In this document: positions 34,067 to 42,930 of the stretch, one piece after another
Numbering within the stretch: position 1 is the stretch's first letter
Layout of the letters: each line of letters starts with the position of its first letter
Source of the DNA: CAZAKZ01 sp964485695
GTDB lineage: Bacteria > Planctomycetota > JAFGQW01
Direction: 5' to 3'
NCBI GenBank assembly: GCA_964485695.1
Contig: CAZAKZ010000037.1
Coordinates: forward strand, 1 to 43,019
DNA: 43,019 nucleotides
Position numbers and translations under genes: made by a program
The notes under the pieces: model-generated
Told to the model about the DNA's origin: nothing
Seen by the model: the letters and a program-made list of their open reading frames with translations, nothing else
Database searches by the model: none

Positions 34067-34882
34067 TCAGCGCAGGATAACCACCATGGCCAGAGCCGCC
34101 GGCGCCGCGAGCAGCGGGCTGTCGATGAGGTCCAGGATACCGCCAAAATCGGGAAGCACTGCGCCTGAATCCTTCACGCCTCGGCCGCGCTTCAGCAGGC
34201 TCTCCACCAGGTCCCCGAGGGTGCCAGCCACGCCCAGGACCCCACCGAAGAGCAAGGCGGCGATGGGGGTAAATCCCGGGACGGCGAGAACCGGATCCAG
34301 CAGGATCCAGGCCGCGGCGGCCGAGAAGGCGAGGCCGCCCAGGAGTCCTTCCACAGTCTTGTTGGGACTCAGGCGGGGAGCCAGCTTGTGCCTGCCCAGG
34401 CATCGCCCCGTGAAGTAGGCACCGATGTCCGCCGCCTTGGTGGAGACCAGGATGGCCAGGACGAGGCCCCAGCCATCGGGGCCCTGTCGGATGAGTACCA
34501 GCACCGAGGGAAACAGGCCCAGGTAGAGGAAGGCGAAGATCCCGGCCCCGATCTCTTCCACTCCGGCCGCGGGTGTCGGCCGCCGCAGCGCCGCCACCGC
34601 GATCATGGCCGGCACCAGGACGAGGACGAGGAGGTGGAGATCCTGCGGTAGCCACGCCGGCGCCCTCGCGGCGACTATCGTGGCCAGAGCGCCGATACAG
34701 CAGAAGACCCGGGTTCCCGGTGCCACGGGAGGCAGGAGTCGGAACACCTCCACCAGGCCCCACACCGCGGCCAGCGCCGCGAGGCCGCAGAAGATCCAGC
34801 CGCCGCCGCAGACCCGGTCCAGCCAGAAGACACCGGCCAGGGCCAGGATGAGAACGCCGCCCAAAAAAATGCGGATCTTCAT
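34067..34882 (-). CDS. cdsA: phosphatidate cytidylyltransferase
   Basis: Makes CDP-diacylglycerol from phosphatidic acid and CTP in the inner membrane. About seven or eight membrane segments occur, and the C-terminal signature VESLLKRGRGVKDSGAVLP is followed by DFGGILDLIDS. The usual PGHGGxxDRxDS is changed to PDFGGILDLIDS, a variation in the His and Arg positions that should be checked. At 271 residues the length is right. It overlaps uppS by four bases, the standard arrangement. Confidence 0.9.
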   Translation of the reverse strand: MKIRIFLGGVLILALAGVFWLDRVCGGGWIFCGLAALAAVWGLVEVFRLLPPVAPGTRVFCCIGALATIVAARAPAWLPQDLHLLVLVLVPAMIAVAALRRPTPAAGVEEIGAGIFAFLYLGLFPSVLVLIRQGPDGWGLVLAILVSTKAADIGAYFTGRCLGRHKLAPRLSPNKTVEGLLGGLAFSAAAAWILLDPVLAVPGFTPIAALLFGGVLGVAGTLGDLVESLLKRGRGVKDSGAVLPDFGGILDLIDSPLLAAPAALAMVVILR

Positions 34883-35667
34883 CGCTTTTGATCCCGGTTG
34901 TCTATTTTCTTGGCCTTCTTCAGCCCGCCGAACCTGCGTTCCCGCCTCGCGTATTCCTGCAGGACCTCATGAAGCTGGGGCTCCCGGAACTCCGGCCAGG
35001 GCACGGGCGTGACCACGATCTCGGAGTAGGAGATCTCCCAGAGCAGGAAGTTGCTCACCCGGGAGTCGCCGCCTGTCCGGATCAGGAGATCCGGGTCGGG
35101 CACACCCGGGCCGGCGTAGAGGAAGTCCGCGAACTGGGCTTCATCCAGGGTTCCAGGATCCAGCCTTCCCTCCAGAGCCTCGCGGGCAATGGTCCGGGCC
35201 GCGTCCACGATCTCGGTGCGGCCGCCATAGTTGAGAGCCATGCACACGATCAGGCCTGTATTTCGTCGTGATTCCTCGATGAGGCCTCGAAGCCGCTTCT
35301 GCACGTTCTCGGGCAGTCCCTCCACCCGGCCGATGACCTCGAGGCGGATGTTGTTCTCCAGAAGCGTCTTCCGCTCCTTCACCATGAAGCGACTCAGGAG
35401 CTTCATCAGGAAGTTGATTTCCTTGGCCGGACGCTTCCAGTTCTCGTTGCTGAAGGCGTAGAGGGTCAGACGCTTGATGCCGAGGCGCACGCATGCCTCG
35501 GTGATCTCCCGTGTGCTACGCGCCCCCACCCGGTGGCCGACCGCCCGGCTGCGCCCCCGGCTCTCGGCCCAGCGGCCGTTTCCGTCCATGATGATGGCGA
35601 TGTGCCTCGGGAGGTTGTTCGGGGTAGCGCTCAACCGGGGCCCCGAGGCCCGAGAATGACCGGTCAT
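34879..35667 (-). CDS. uppS: undecaprenyl diphosphate synthase (cis-prenyltransferase)
   Basis: Condenses farnesyl diphosphate with isopentenyl diphosphate to the C55 carrier used for peptidoglycan and polysaccharides. The signature MDGNGRWA (Asp28 essential), YAFSNENWKRP, NYGGRTEI, LLIRTGGDSRVSNFLLW and the typical order all fit. The start overlaps the purA stop by four bases, and the end overlaps cdsA. Length 262. Confidence 0.95.
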   Translation of the reverse strand: MTGHSRASGPRLSATPNNLPRHIAIIMDGNGRWAESRGRSRAVGHRVGARSTREITEACVRLGIKRLTLYAFSNENWKRPAKEINFLMKLLSRFMVKERKTLLENNIRLEVIGRVEGLPENVQKRLRGLIEESRRNTGLIVCMALNYGGRTEIVDAARTIAREALEGRLDPGTLDEAQFADFLYAGPGVPDPDLLIRTGGDSRVSNFLLWEISYSEIVVTPVPWPEFREPQLHEVLQEYARRERRFGGLKKAKKIDNRDQKR

Positions 35668-36935
35668 GACAGGATTACCTGATCCCTCTCCTTGCCCACC
35701 GAAATGAGGCGCAGGGGCACCCCCACACGTTCTTCGAGGAAGGAAAGGTAGCTCCGGGCCTCGGCGGGAAGATCCCCCCGCTTCCGGATCCCGCTGAGGT
35801 CGCCCTCGAATCCGGGGAACGCCTCGTACACGGGCTCCAGATTCTGGAAGGCATCGAGTCCGGCGGGAAAGGCCGTGGTTTCCCCCTCCGGGGTTCGGTA
35901 GGCCACGGCCACCTTGAGCGTTTCAAAACCGCTCAGGGTATCCAGCTTGGTAACGGCCATGGCGCTCACGCCCATGAGCCGCACTCCGTACCGTACGGCC
36001 ACCACGTCGAACCAGCCGCACCGGCGGGGCCGCCCCGTTGTGGAACCGAACTCGCTTCCGGCTTCCCGGAGCTTTTCGCCCAGAGCGCCTTCGATCTCGG
36101 TGGGAAACGGGCCCTCCCCTACACGGGTGGTGTAGGCCTTGGCCACACCGAGAATATCGTTGAGGGACCGGGGCGGCAGTCCGGTGCCCGGACCCACGCC
36201 CAGAGCGCTGGCGCTGGAGGAGGTGACGAAGGGATAGGTGCCGAAGTCCAGGTCCAGCTGGATGCCCTGAGCCCCCTCCAGGAAGATATTCTGGCCGGCA
36301 TCCAGGGCATCGTGGAGGACGGTGGTGGTGTCCTTCACGTAGGGGACCAGCATCTCGGCCGCCTCCACGCAGGTCATTTCCACCTGGTCCACGTCGAGGG
36401 GATCGGCATTCATGACGCGCGTCAACACGCGGTTGGCCGCCTCGGTCGCCTCCCGGACACGAAAGGCGAATCGATCCCTGTCCCGGACGTCCGCCGCCCG
36501 GATTCCCGTGCGGTTGGCCTTGTCGGCATAGGCCGGGCCGATGCCCCGGCCGGTGGTGCCGATGGGCGTCCTGGCGGAACTCTCCCGCGTCCTGTCCAGG
36601 GCGTGGTGGTGAGGCAGCACCAGGTGCGTCCGCTCCGAAACGAACAGGCGTCCCTCCACGTCGATGCCGCGTTCTTTTAGCCCCTCCACCTCCTCGAGGA
36701 ACACCACGGGATCCAGCACCACGCCGTTGGAGACGATACACACCTTCCCCGCATGGAGAATCCCCGAGGGCACCAGATGGAGCACGAAAGTCTCGTCACC
36801 CACCTGCACCGTGTGGCCGGCGTTCGCTCCGCCCTGGTAGCGGACGATGTAATCCGCATCCCCGGCCAGGAGATCGACGATCTTGCCTTTTCCCTCATCG
36901 CCCCACTGGAGCCCGACGACGCAACCTACCGTCAT
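35664..36935 (-). CDS. purA: adenylosuccinate synthetase
   Basis: Joins IMP and aspartate with GTP hydrolysis to form adenylosuccinate, the first committed step of AMP synthesis. The start MTVGCVVGLQWGDEGKGKIV contains the GDEGKGK GTP loop, and NAGHTV, IGTTGRGIGPAYADK and the C-terminal KLDTLSGF follow, all as in PurA. The 423 residues are close to the usual 430. The ATG at 36935 is chosen over an upstream GTG (36962) because GGAG lies 10 bases ahead and the protein then begins directly with the GTPase core. It follows larB by 39 bases. Confidence 0.96.
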   Translation of the reverse strand: MTVGCVVGLQWGDEGKGKIVDLLAGDADYIVRYQGGANAGHTVQVGDETFVLHLVPSGILHAGKVCIVSNGVVLDPVVFLEEVEGLKERGIDVEGRLFVSERTHLVLPHHHALDRTRESSARTPIGTTGRGIGPAYADKANRTGIRAADVRDRDRFAFRVREATEAANRVLTRVMNADPLDVDQVEMTCVEAAEMLVPYVKDTTTVLHDALDAGQNIFLEGAQGIQLDLDFGTYPFVTSSSASALGVGPGTGLPPRSLNDILGVAKAYTTRVGEGPFPTEIEGALGEKLREAGSEFGSTTGRPRRCGWFDVVAVRYGVRLMGVSAMAVTKLDTLSGFETLKVAVAYRTPEGETTAFPAGLDAFQNLEPVYEAFPGFEGDLSGIRKRGDLPAEARSYLSFLEERVGVPLRLISVGKERDQVILS

Positions 36936-36974
36936 TGTCAACCACTCCAAATCCATGTTCACGTAGCGGACCTG

Positions 36975-37751
36975 CTACGTGGCGCACTCTTGAATCGAAT
37001 CTCCCGGAATCCGGTTGATGAGCGCTGCCACGTACCCGGCGCCGAATCCGTTGTCGATGTTGACCACGCATACATTGGATGCACACGAGTTCAACATGCC
37101 CAGCAGCGCCGACAGGCCGGAGAAGCTGGCGCCGTACCCCACGCTGGTGGGCACGGCCACCACAGGTCGGTCCACGAGGCCCCCCACCACGCTGGGCAGA
37201 GCGCCCTCCATGCCGGCCACCACCACGACCACCCGGGCCTTCCGGAGGATCTCCACCCGGCCCATGAGGCGGTGGAGGCCGGCCACGCCCACGTCGTAGC
37301 AGATTTCCACCCTGGCGTCCAGGAGACTCGCCGTGATCCGGGCCTCCTCGGCCACGGGGATGTCGGCCGTGCCGGCCGTGACGATGCAGACGCAGCCCAC
37401 ACCCGGCGGCGCTTCCCCCTTCCGGCCGAACACCAGGCGCGCCGTCTCCGCGTAGTGGACCTCGGGAATGCGCGCCCGCACCGCCTCGAAGACCGGCCGG
37501 TCGGCCCGGGTGCACAGGAGGCGGTCGCTTCGTTCCCAGATGGATTCGGCGATGGCAGCCACCTGGCCGGGCTCCTTGCCCTCGGCGAAGATCACCTCGG
37601 GAAATCCGCACCGGTGCCCGCGGCCGTGGTCCACCGTGGCAAAGCCGAGGGACTCGGACGACGCTCCGCTCACGGCTTCCAGGGCTTGCTCCGGCGAGAG
37701 ACCGCCGTCCCGGACCGCCTCGAGGAGCGACAAGACTTTCGCTGCCTCCAT
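36975..37751 (-). CDS. larB: LarB, nicotinate carboxylase of nickel-pincer cofactor synthesis (PurE-like)
   Basis: The protein has a PurE/AIR-carboxylase-like fold: GVGCVCIVTAGTADIPVAEE, ICYDVGVAGLHRL and VVVVAGMEGALPSVVGGLVD, all diagnostic of LarB. LarB carboxylates and hydrolyses nicotinic acid adenine dinucleotide in building the nickel pincer cofactor of lactate racemase and related enzymes. The 258-residue length fits. ATG at 37751 follows TTAGGA by about 9 bases. No larC, larE or larA is in the window, so the pathway is incomplete here. It sits between tsaD and purA. Confidence 0.85.
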   Translation of the reverse strand: MEAAKVLSLLEAVRDGGLSPEQALEAVSGASSESLGFATVDHGRGHRCGFPEVIFAEGKEPGQVAAIAESIWERSDRLLCTRADRPVFEAVRARIPEVHYAETARLVFGRKGEAPPGVGCVCIVTAGTADIPVAEEARITASLLDARVEICYDVGVAGLHRLMGRVEILRKARVVVVVAGMEGALPSVVGGLVDRPVVAVPTSVGYGASFSGLSALLGMLNSCASNVCVVNIDNGFGAGYVAALINRIPGDSIQECAT

Positions 37752-37819
37752 GGAGCGTGATCCTAACCTTCTATCCCGTTTGGGGCAAGGGGTATGCGAC
37801 AATCCGGTGGGTCGCCCGA

Positions 37820-38839
37820 TCAGCGCCGGATGGGCGTTGGATCGGCATCCAGGTCCAGGGGGGCGATGTGCCCCGCCACGAGGCGAGAATGGCCGAGACC
37901 GGCGATCATGGCCGCATTGTCGAGGCAGAGGTCCACCGGAGGGATGTGGACGGAAAATCCGAGGTCACGGCCCAGGTCCGACACCCGCTTGCGAAGCCTG
38001 GAATTGGCGGCCACCCCGCCTCCCAGTGCCACCCTGGAGGCCCCGGCCACACGGACGGCCCGCCGGATTTTTTCCACCAGGACGTCCACCATGGCCTCCT
38101 GGAACGAGGCGGCCAGGTCAGGCACATGGACGCCTTCGAGAAGGTGGCTCCTCCGGGAGGCGTTCCGGCCGCGGGCGGTATAGAGCAGCGCCGTCTTCAT
38201 GCCGCTGAAGCTGAAATCCAGGGAGTCGGCCTCGAGGAGACTCCTGGGCAGAGGAACCGCGGCAGGATCCCCCGCGGCCGCCGCCCGATCCACGGCCGGC
38301 CCGCCCGGGTAGCCGAGGTCCAGAATGGCTGCGGCCTTGTCAAAGGCCTCCCCGGCGGCATCGTCCCGAGTGCTTCCCAGGAGGTCGATGCGTCCCGGTG
38401 CCTCGGTCCAGAGCAGGCAGGTGTGGCCGCCTGAAGCGATGAGGCCCAGGTAGGGGTAGTCCGGGGCGTCCTGCATCAGCCGCGCCGCGTAGAGATGGGC
38501 CTCCACGTGGTTGACGGCCGTGAGCGGCCTATTCATGAGCCACGCCAGGGTCTTGGCGCCGGTCAATCCCACCAGAAGCGCTCCCACCAGGCCGGGCGCG
38601 TAGGTCACGGCCACACCGTCGACATCCGCCAGGTCCATGGAGGCCTCCTTCAAGGCCCGGTCCACAACGGGGAGCCACATCTCCAGATGGGCGCGCGAAG
38701 CCATCTCCGGCACCACCCCGCCGAATCGGCAGTGGAGGTCCACCTGAGAGGCCACGATGCTGGACAGGATCCGGCGGCCGTCCTCCACCACCGAGGCTGC
38801 TGTCTCGTCACAGGAAGTATCAATGCCGAGGATGCGCAC
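37820..38839 (-). CDS. tsaD: tRNA threonylcarbamoyladenosine synthase subunit TsaD
   Basis: Transfers the threonylcarbamoyl group to A37 of ANN-decoding tRNAs, with TsaB, TsaC and TsaE. ASKHA-fold motifs: GIDTSCDETAASVVEDG at the start, VNHVEAHLYA (metal His pair), IASGGHTCL, DDAAGEAFDKAA, GGGVAANSRLR, and DLCLDNAAMIAGLG with the Asp. At 339 residues it is a standard bacterial TsaD. It lies between larB and ctpA on the same strand, 51 bases after ctpA. Confidence 0.96.
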   Translation of the reverse strand: MRILGIDTSCDETAASVVEDGRRILSSIVASQVDLHCRFGGVVPEMASRAHLEMWLPVVDRALKEASMDLADVDGVAVTYAPGLVGALLVGLTGAKTLAWLMNRPLTAVNHVEAHLYAARLMQDAPDYPYLGLIASGGHTCLLWTEAPGRIDLLGSTRDDAAGEAFDKAAAILDLGYPGGPAVDRAAAAGDPAAVPLPRSLLEADSLDFSFSGMKTALLYTARGRNASRRSHLLEGVHVPDLAASFQEAMVDVLVEKIRRAVRVAGASRVALGGGVAANSRLRKRVSDLGRDLGFSVHIPPVDLCLDNAAMIAGLGHSRLVAGHIAPLDLDADPTPIRR

Positions 38840-38890
38840 CTGGATCCCTCTCTTCGAGGATGAACCTCGTGTGTCCCGTCTCCCCCGCGG

Positions 38891-40258
38891 TCATCTCCCC
38901 CCCTTCCCGCCTTCCCGCTTCACGGTGTGGCCGGTCTGGAACTTGCCGGCCAGGAGGTTCATTGCCGCCAGGAGCTGGCGGTCAGCGGTATCGTTGTAGA
39001 TCGGAGGAGGCGCCGGCGTCCTGGGATCCACCTGGTCCGCAAGCCACCTGTCCCATTCGCCCCCCTCGCCCATGATCCGGTCCTCCTCCTTGTTATCCAG
39101 CACCACCACCACGTCCGGAAGAATGCCGCCCACAAAGCGCTTCCGGTCCCGGGTGTAGATGCGGTCGATGCAGCGGCCGGACGGGGTGTAGTAGCGCGAG
39201 GTCGTGATCTTGAGGCTCGTCGCGGTCCGGCTCAGCTTGTACACGGTCTGCACCACGCCCTTTCCGTAGGAGCGCTCTCCCAGGAGTACGGCCCTGTGGT
39301 GGTCTTGCAGAGCTCCGGCCACGGCCTCGGAGGCGCTGGCGCTGTGGCCGTTGATCAGGACCACGACCGGGATGTGAGACGGAACCCGGGCGGCACGGGT
39401 GGCATAGAGATCCTCGTTTTCCTCGGAATTGCGGCCCCGGGTGCTGACGATGAGACCTTTGATGAGGAACTGGTCCACAACCTCGGCCGACCGCCTCAGC
39501 AATCCCCCGCCGTTGGACCGAAGGTCCATGATGAGGCCCTTGAGGCCCTGACTCAGGAAGGCGTCCAGCTCCCGGTTCATCTCCTCCACGGTCCGATCCT
39601 TGAAGGAAGTGATCCGGAAGTAGCCGATCCCCCGCTCGGGATTCACCATCCTGGAGGCCACCACGGATTCCACCTGCACCTCGCATCGCGTGAGAGTACG
39701 GTCCAGCTCCACGGTCTTGCCGTCCTCATCCCGTTGGATCGTCAGCCTGACCGAGGTGCCCACCTTCCCCTTGACCCGGGCGATGACGCGGGCCAGATCC
39801 CGGTTGCCACGGATGGGCGGGAGTCGATCGCCGTCCACGGCCACGATGCGGTCGCCGGGCAGGATCCCGGCATCCTTGGCCGGTCCCTTCCGGAAGGGCC
39901 GGGTGATGGTCAGGACATGGTTCTTCTTGCTCGCCTCCGTGCCGATGTGGACGCCCAGACCTCCGAATCGCCCCTGGTTGTCCTCCTCGGCGGCCCGGGC
40001 TTCCTGGACGTCCAGAAAATCGGAGTAGCGGTCCAGATCCCTCACCATGCCCTGGATGGCCCTGCGACTCAGGTTCTTCCTGGAAATCCGCTCCACGTAG
40101 TGGTCGTTGATCAGGTCGAGGACGTGAAGCACCAGTTCCTCGTTGTCCGAGGACACCCGGGGCCTGGACGGTTCCATGGCGACCAGGATCAGACCCAGAA
40201 GAAGTCCCACGAGGAGGACGGGCATGATGTAGATGAAAAAGAACTTCTGCTTGTCCAT
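38891..40258 (-). CDS. ctpA: C-terminal processing peptidase, S41 family
   Basis: A membrane-anchored periplasmic serine protease that trims proteins from their C-termini. Order: membrane anchor (8-28), a helical region, PDZ domain (about 95-185, FGGLGVHIG, GILPGDRIVAVDG), and the protease core. The Ser-Lys dyad is in INGHSASASEAVAGAL (Ser306/308) and GERSYGKGVVQ (Lys333); MDLRSNGGGLL is another family motif. At 455 residues it is typical. ATG at 40258 is chosen since AAGGA is well placed and the anchor begins there, although the frame stays open to 40654. The promoter at 40310-40338 heads the core gene cluster. Confidence 0.93.
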   Translation of the reverse strand: MDKQKFFFIYIMPVLLVGLLLGLILVAMEPSRPRVSSDNEELVLHVLDLINDHYVERISRKNLSRRAIQGMVRDLDRYSDFLDVQEARAAEEDNQGRFGGLGVHIGTEASKKNHVLTITRPFRKGPAKDAGILPGDRIVAVDGDRLPPIRGNRDLARVIARVKGKVGTSVRLTIQRDEDGKTVELDRTLTRCEVQVESVVASRMVNPERGIGYFRITSFKDRTVEEMNRELDAFLSQGLKGLIMDLRSNGGGLLRRSAEVVDQFLIKGLIVSTRGRNSEENEDLYATRAARVPSHIPVVVLINGHSASASEAVAGALQDHHRAVLLGERSYGKGVVQTVYKLSRTATSLKITTSRYYTPSGRCIDRIYTRDRKRFVGGILPDVVVVLDNKEEDRIMGEGGEWDRWLADQVDPRTPAPPPIYNDTADRQLLAAMNLLAGKFQTGHTVKREGGKGGR

Positions 40259-40273
40259 GGAAGTATCCTTCAA

Positions 40274-40287
40274 AGGTGATGTCACCT
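40274..40287. promoter_or_regulatory. perfect palindrome in the ctpA leader, possible operator
   Basis: AGGTGATGTCACCT, two 6-base arms around a 2-base centre, lies between the ctpA -10 box and its start codon and reaches the ribosome-binding region. It could be a repressor site or fold as a small hairpin. No partner regulator is known. Confidence 0.35.
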
Positions 40288-40309
40288 GTAAACCGCAGAA
40301 ACTCAACAT

Positions 40310-40338
40310 GTTAGACCGCGGGCCGGCCGATTCGTCAA
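40310..40338 (-). promoter_or_regulatory. sigma-70 type promoter of the ctpA-led cluster
   Basis: On the minus strand TTGACG (40338-40333), 17-base spacer, TCTAAC (40315-40310; four of six matches), about 50 bases before the ctpA ATG. A TACAAT at 40424-40429 may act as a -10 for the divergent gene at 40542, without a clear -35. Confidence 0.55.
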
Positions 40339-40541
40339 GCCGCATCTCGGGGGGAGTCCTGTTCGGTGCCCTGTCAAGGACCGTTCCCTTCGCCCCCCTC
40401 TTTTCCGGACTCCGTCTGTCGGATACAATGAATAACAGATCCGGCCCCGAGGGCCAGGGACAATTGAGACCCGATGCCACGCGCACCGGCCCGGGAGTGG
40501 TCAAGGATTTCAGGTCCAGTATGAGATAGGAGAGTAGCCCA

Positions 40542-41789
40542 ATGAAGTATTTTGTACCCTTCCTGATACTCCTGCTGCTTGCAGGAGTCGCAACAGCCCA
40601 GCTGCAGCTGCCCATATTCCGGGCCCCCGTCCAGTTGACGAGCACGCTGGTCAACTCGGCTTCCGTCGACTACGCCCCCTCCCCCACAGGAGATGGCTTG
40701 ACCCTCTACTGGACCTCCAGCCGCACGCCCACCGTGGGATTGAATGACGTCTGGATGGCCACCCGGTTCGACCTGGTCTCCCCGTGGATGAACGCTGCGC
40801 CCGTCCCCGTCATCAACACCACCGGCAGCGACCAGTACATCGATGTCCGCGACGACGACCTGGAAATCTTCATCTCCTCCACGGTCACGGGCGGGCAGGG
40901 ATTGAACGACATCTGGGTGGCCTCCCGGAATTCGACCTCGACGACCTTCAGCGTCCCGTTCAACCTGGTCGCCGCCAACAGCACCGCCAGCGAGGACGAT
41001 CCCACTATCACGGGCGACGGCCTCGAACTCTACTTCGTGTCCTCGGGCCGGCCCCAGGGCGGTCAGGGCGCGGCCTCCATCTACCGCATCACCCGGCCCA
41101 GCCTTACCCAGCCCTGGAGCACCCTGGTGGCGTACGTGTCGGAGCTCGACTCCACTGCCCAGGATCACTCGCCGTCCATTTCCGCCGACGGCCTCACCAT
41201 GATCTGGGCGTCTTTACGCACTCCGGGCACCGGTTCCAGCGACCTTTACATCGCCACCCGCATCGACCGGAACGCGAAGTTCTCGACGCCCCAGGAACTC
41301 AAGGAGCTCAACACGATTGGCTGGGAGCACAACGGCCAGTGGAGCGCCGACGGTTTTTCGTATTACTTCACCCAGAACGCCTCCAACAACATATGGCGAG
41401 CGGATAGGATTCTGCCCCGGTGCCTTCTGGACGGGGTTCAGGCCTTCGGCCCCGGCGTCTGGACCATCAACGTGGGCCAGACTCTCCTGGTTCACTGCCG
41501 GAGGGATCCCAATGACATCGGCATCATCGTCGGCTCCCTCGGCAGCATCCTCCCGATCGGGATACCGGGGGTCCAGGGCCTGCTGGAGGTCAATCCGGGC
41601 ATGCTGATCATGCCCCCCAACATCGGCTTCGTGCGGAACAACGGCAAGTACACCATCGCCCTGCCTGTGCCCAATGTAAAGGCGTTGAACGGCGTGCGGC
41701 TCCACTTCCAGTGCGGTGCCCAGGATCAGGGATCGCCCCCTCAGCTCTACCTCTCCAACCGGATGGAGGTGCTCATCATCGCCCCCTGA
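40542..41789 (+). CDS. secreted TolB/PD40-like propeller protein with C-terminal domain
   Basis: A signal peptide (residues 1-19, ending ATA-Q) is followed by repeats of the TolB/WD40-like PD40 type: YAPSPTGDGLTLYWTSSRTP, EDDPTITGDGLELYFVSSGR, DHSPSISADGLTMIWASLRT and HNGQWSADGFSYYFTQNASN. Each repeat has the (D/N)G-Leu-x-hydrophobic-x-(S/T) core. A C-terminal domain (about 300-415, ending VRLHFQCGAQDQGS and LSNRMEVLIIAP) resembles the last 100 residues of the FG-GAP protein at 1895-3802. There is no Tol-Pal context, so a surface or periplasmic binding role is more likely than TolB itself. ATG at 40542 follows AGGAGAG. Confidence 0.82.
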   Translation: MKYFVPFLILLLLAGVATAQLQLPIFRAPVQLTSTLVNSASVDYAPSPTGDGLTLYWTSSRTPTVGLNDVWMATRFDLVSPWMNAAPVPVINTTGSDQYIDVRDDDLEIFISSTVTGGQGLNDIWVASRNSTSTTFSVPFNLVAANSTASEDDPTITGDGLELYFVSSGRPQGGQGAASIYRITRPSLTQPWSTLVAYVSELDSTAQDHSPSISADGLTMIWASLRTPGTGSSDLYIATRIDRNAKFSTPQELKELNTIGWEHNGQWSADGFSYYFTQNASNNIWRADRILPRCLLDGVQAFGPGVWTINVGQTLLVHCRRDPNDIGIIVGSLGSILPIGIPGVQGLLEVNPGMLIMPPNIGFVRNNGKYTIALPVPNVKALNGVRLHFQCGAQDQGSPPQLYLSNRMEVLIIAP

Positions 41790-41796
41790 TCCGGTA

Positions 41797-42930
41797 TCAA
41801 TCCGGGTGGAGGAGAGACGCTGGACCGGATAACACGGCCCGGGCCACGGCCTCGGCCACCACCCGGTGGCCGGCCGGGGTCCAGTGGCCGTCCAGGGCGT
41901 AGAACAGGTCCCCATCCTGGTGCTTCTGGAAGGTGGGAACCAGGTCCAGATAGGCCAGGCCCATTTCCTCGAACAGACGGCACAACCTCTCCTGCGGACC
42001 GAACCGCCGGCAGCGGTCCTCGGCCCGGGCGGCCCAGAGCGAATCCGACACCTGGCACTCCAGAGGAAGGAGGACGATGAGCAGTACGGCTCCATCTTCC
42101 TCGACCTGCCTGCGCAGGCCCTCCAGTTCGGTGCGCAGGGTATTGCACGCTTCGGCCAGGAAGGGATTCTCGCTCCAGTCCCCCTGCGACAGGAGCTGGT
42201 CGGTGAGGTGGTTGAACCGTCCCTCATGGGACTGGTTGCCCAGCAAGATCTTCTGGGAGAGCCGGCTCACCAGCCGGTAGAGATGGCTGTGGGTCCGGAT
42301 CCAGGTCTTGAATCGATCCAGGCGATACACGTCCCCGCTCACCACCCATCCGTCCACCACCTTGAACCGCGTTCCCTCCTTCTTCCAGATGCAATCGAAG
42401 ATGTCGTTTCCGATGTACATTCCCATCAGGACGCAGTCGGGCCGGAGAACGGAGCGGAGCTGGTGGTAGCGTCCCTGATACTGCACGGGGCCGTGGCCGG
42501 GCACACCCGCGTTGTGGACGCGGCAGGGAAAGCCCGAGGCCGAGAGCCGGGTCTCCAGCAGGGCCGGGTAGGTCTCGGGATTGCTGACCCCGACGCCGAA
42601 GGTGAACGAGTCCCCCAGGACCAGGACGGATTTGCGGCCGGGTTCCGGCGTCCCAACGGGCGCACTCCGGAGCCCCATTTCGTTGATGTGGATCCGGCTG
42701 TCGTACTCTCCGGTCGCCACCGTTCCCTGGAACCCGGGTAGGAGGCCGTACCCGAGATCCGGATCCGGGGCGTAGAAGCGGCCGATGGACAGGGGCTGGG
42801 GCCGGAGAACCCGGATGGCCACCTCCATGATCGGGATGCAGAGCACCAGGGTCAGGGGGGGGACGAGGAGGCGGAAGAGCCAGATCCTCAGAACGGACCG
42901 TTGCTTCGGAATTTTGGTCGCCTTGTTCAT
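41797..42930 (-). CDS. membrane-anchored SGNH/GDSL hydrolase-like protein
   Basis: An N-terminal membrane segment (about 20-42, LLVPPLTLVLCIPIMEVAIR) is followed by an SGNH domain: block I VLGDSFTFGVGV (Ser nucleophile), block III YIGNDIFD (GND) and block V ALDGHWTPAGH (Asp-x-x-His). The catalytic set is complete. AlgJ/AlgX-like acetyltransferases and esterases share this fold, so it may remove or transfer acyl groups on a polysaccharide. ATG at 42930 (AGGA 6 bases before) is preferred to the open frame to 42996. The convergent TolB-like gene ends 7 bases away. Upstream (42931-43019) nothing further is recognised. Confidence 0.8.
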   Translation of the reverse strand: MNKATKIPKQRSVLRIWLFRLLVPPLTLVLCIPIMEVAIRVLRPQPLSIGRFYAPDPDLGYGLLPGFQGTVATGEYDSRIHINEMGLRSAPVGTPEPGRKSVLVLGDSFTFGVGVSNPETYPALLETRLSASGFPCRVHNAGVPGHGPVQYQGRYHQLRSVLRPDCVLMGMYIGNDIFDCIWKKEGTRFKVVDGWVVSGDVYRLDRFKTWIRTHSHLYRLVSRLSQKILLGNQSHEGRFNHLTDQLLSQGDWSENPFLAEACNTLRTELEGLRRQVEEDGAVLLIVLLPLECQVSDSLWAARAEDRCRRFGPQERLCRLFEEMGLAYLDLVPTFQKHQDGDLFYALDGHWTPAGHRVVAEAVARAVLSGPASLLHPD

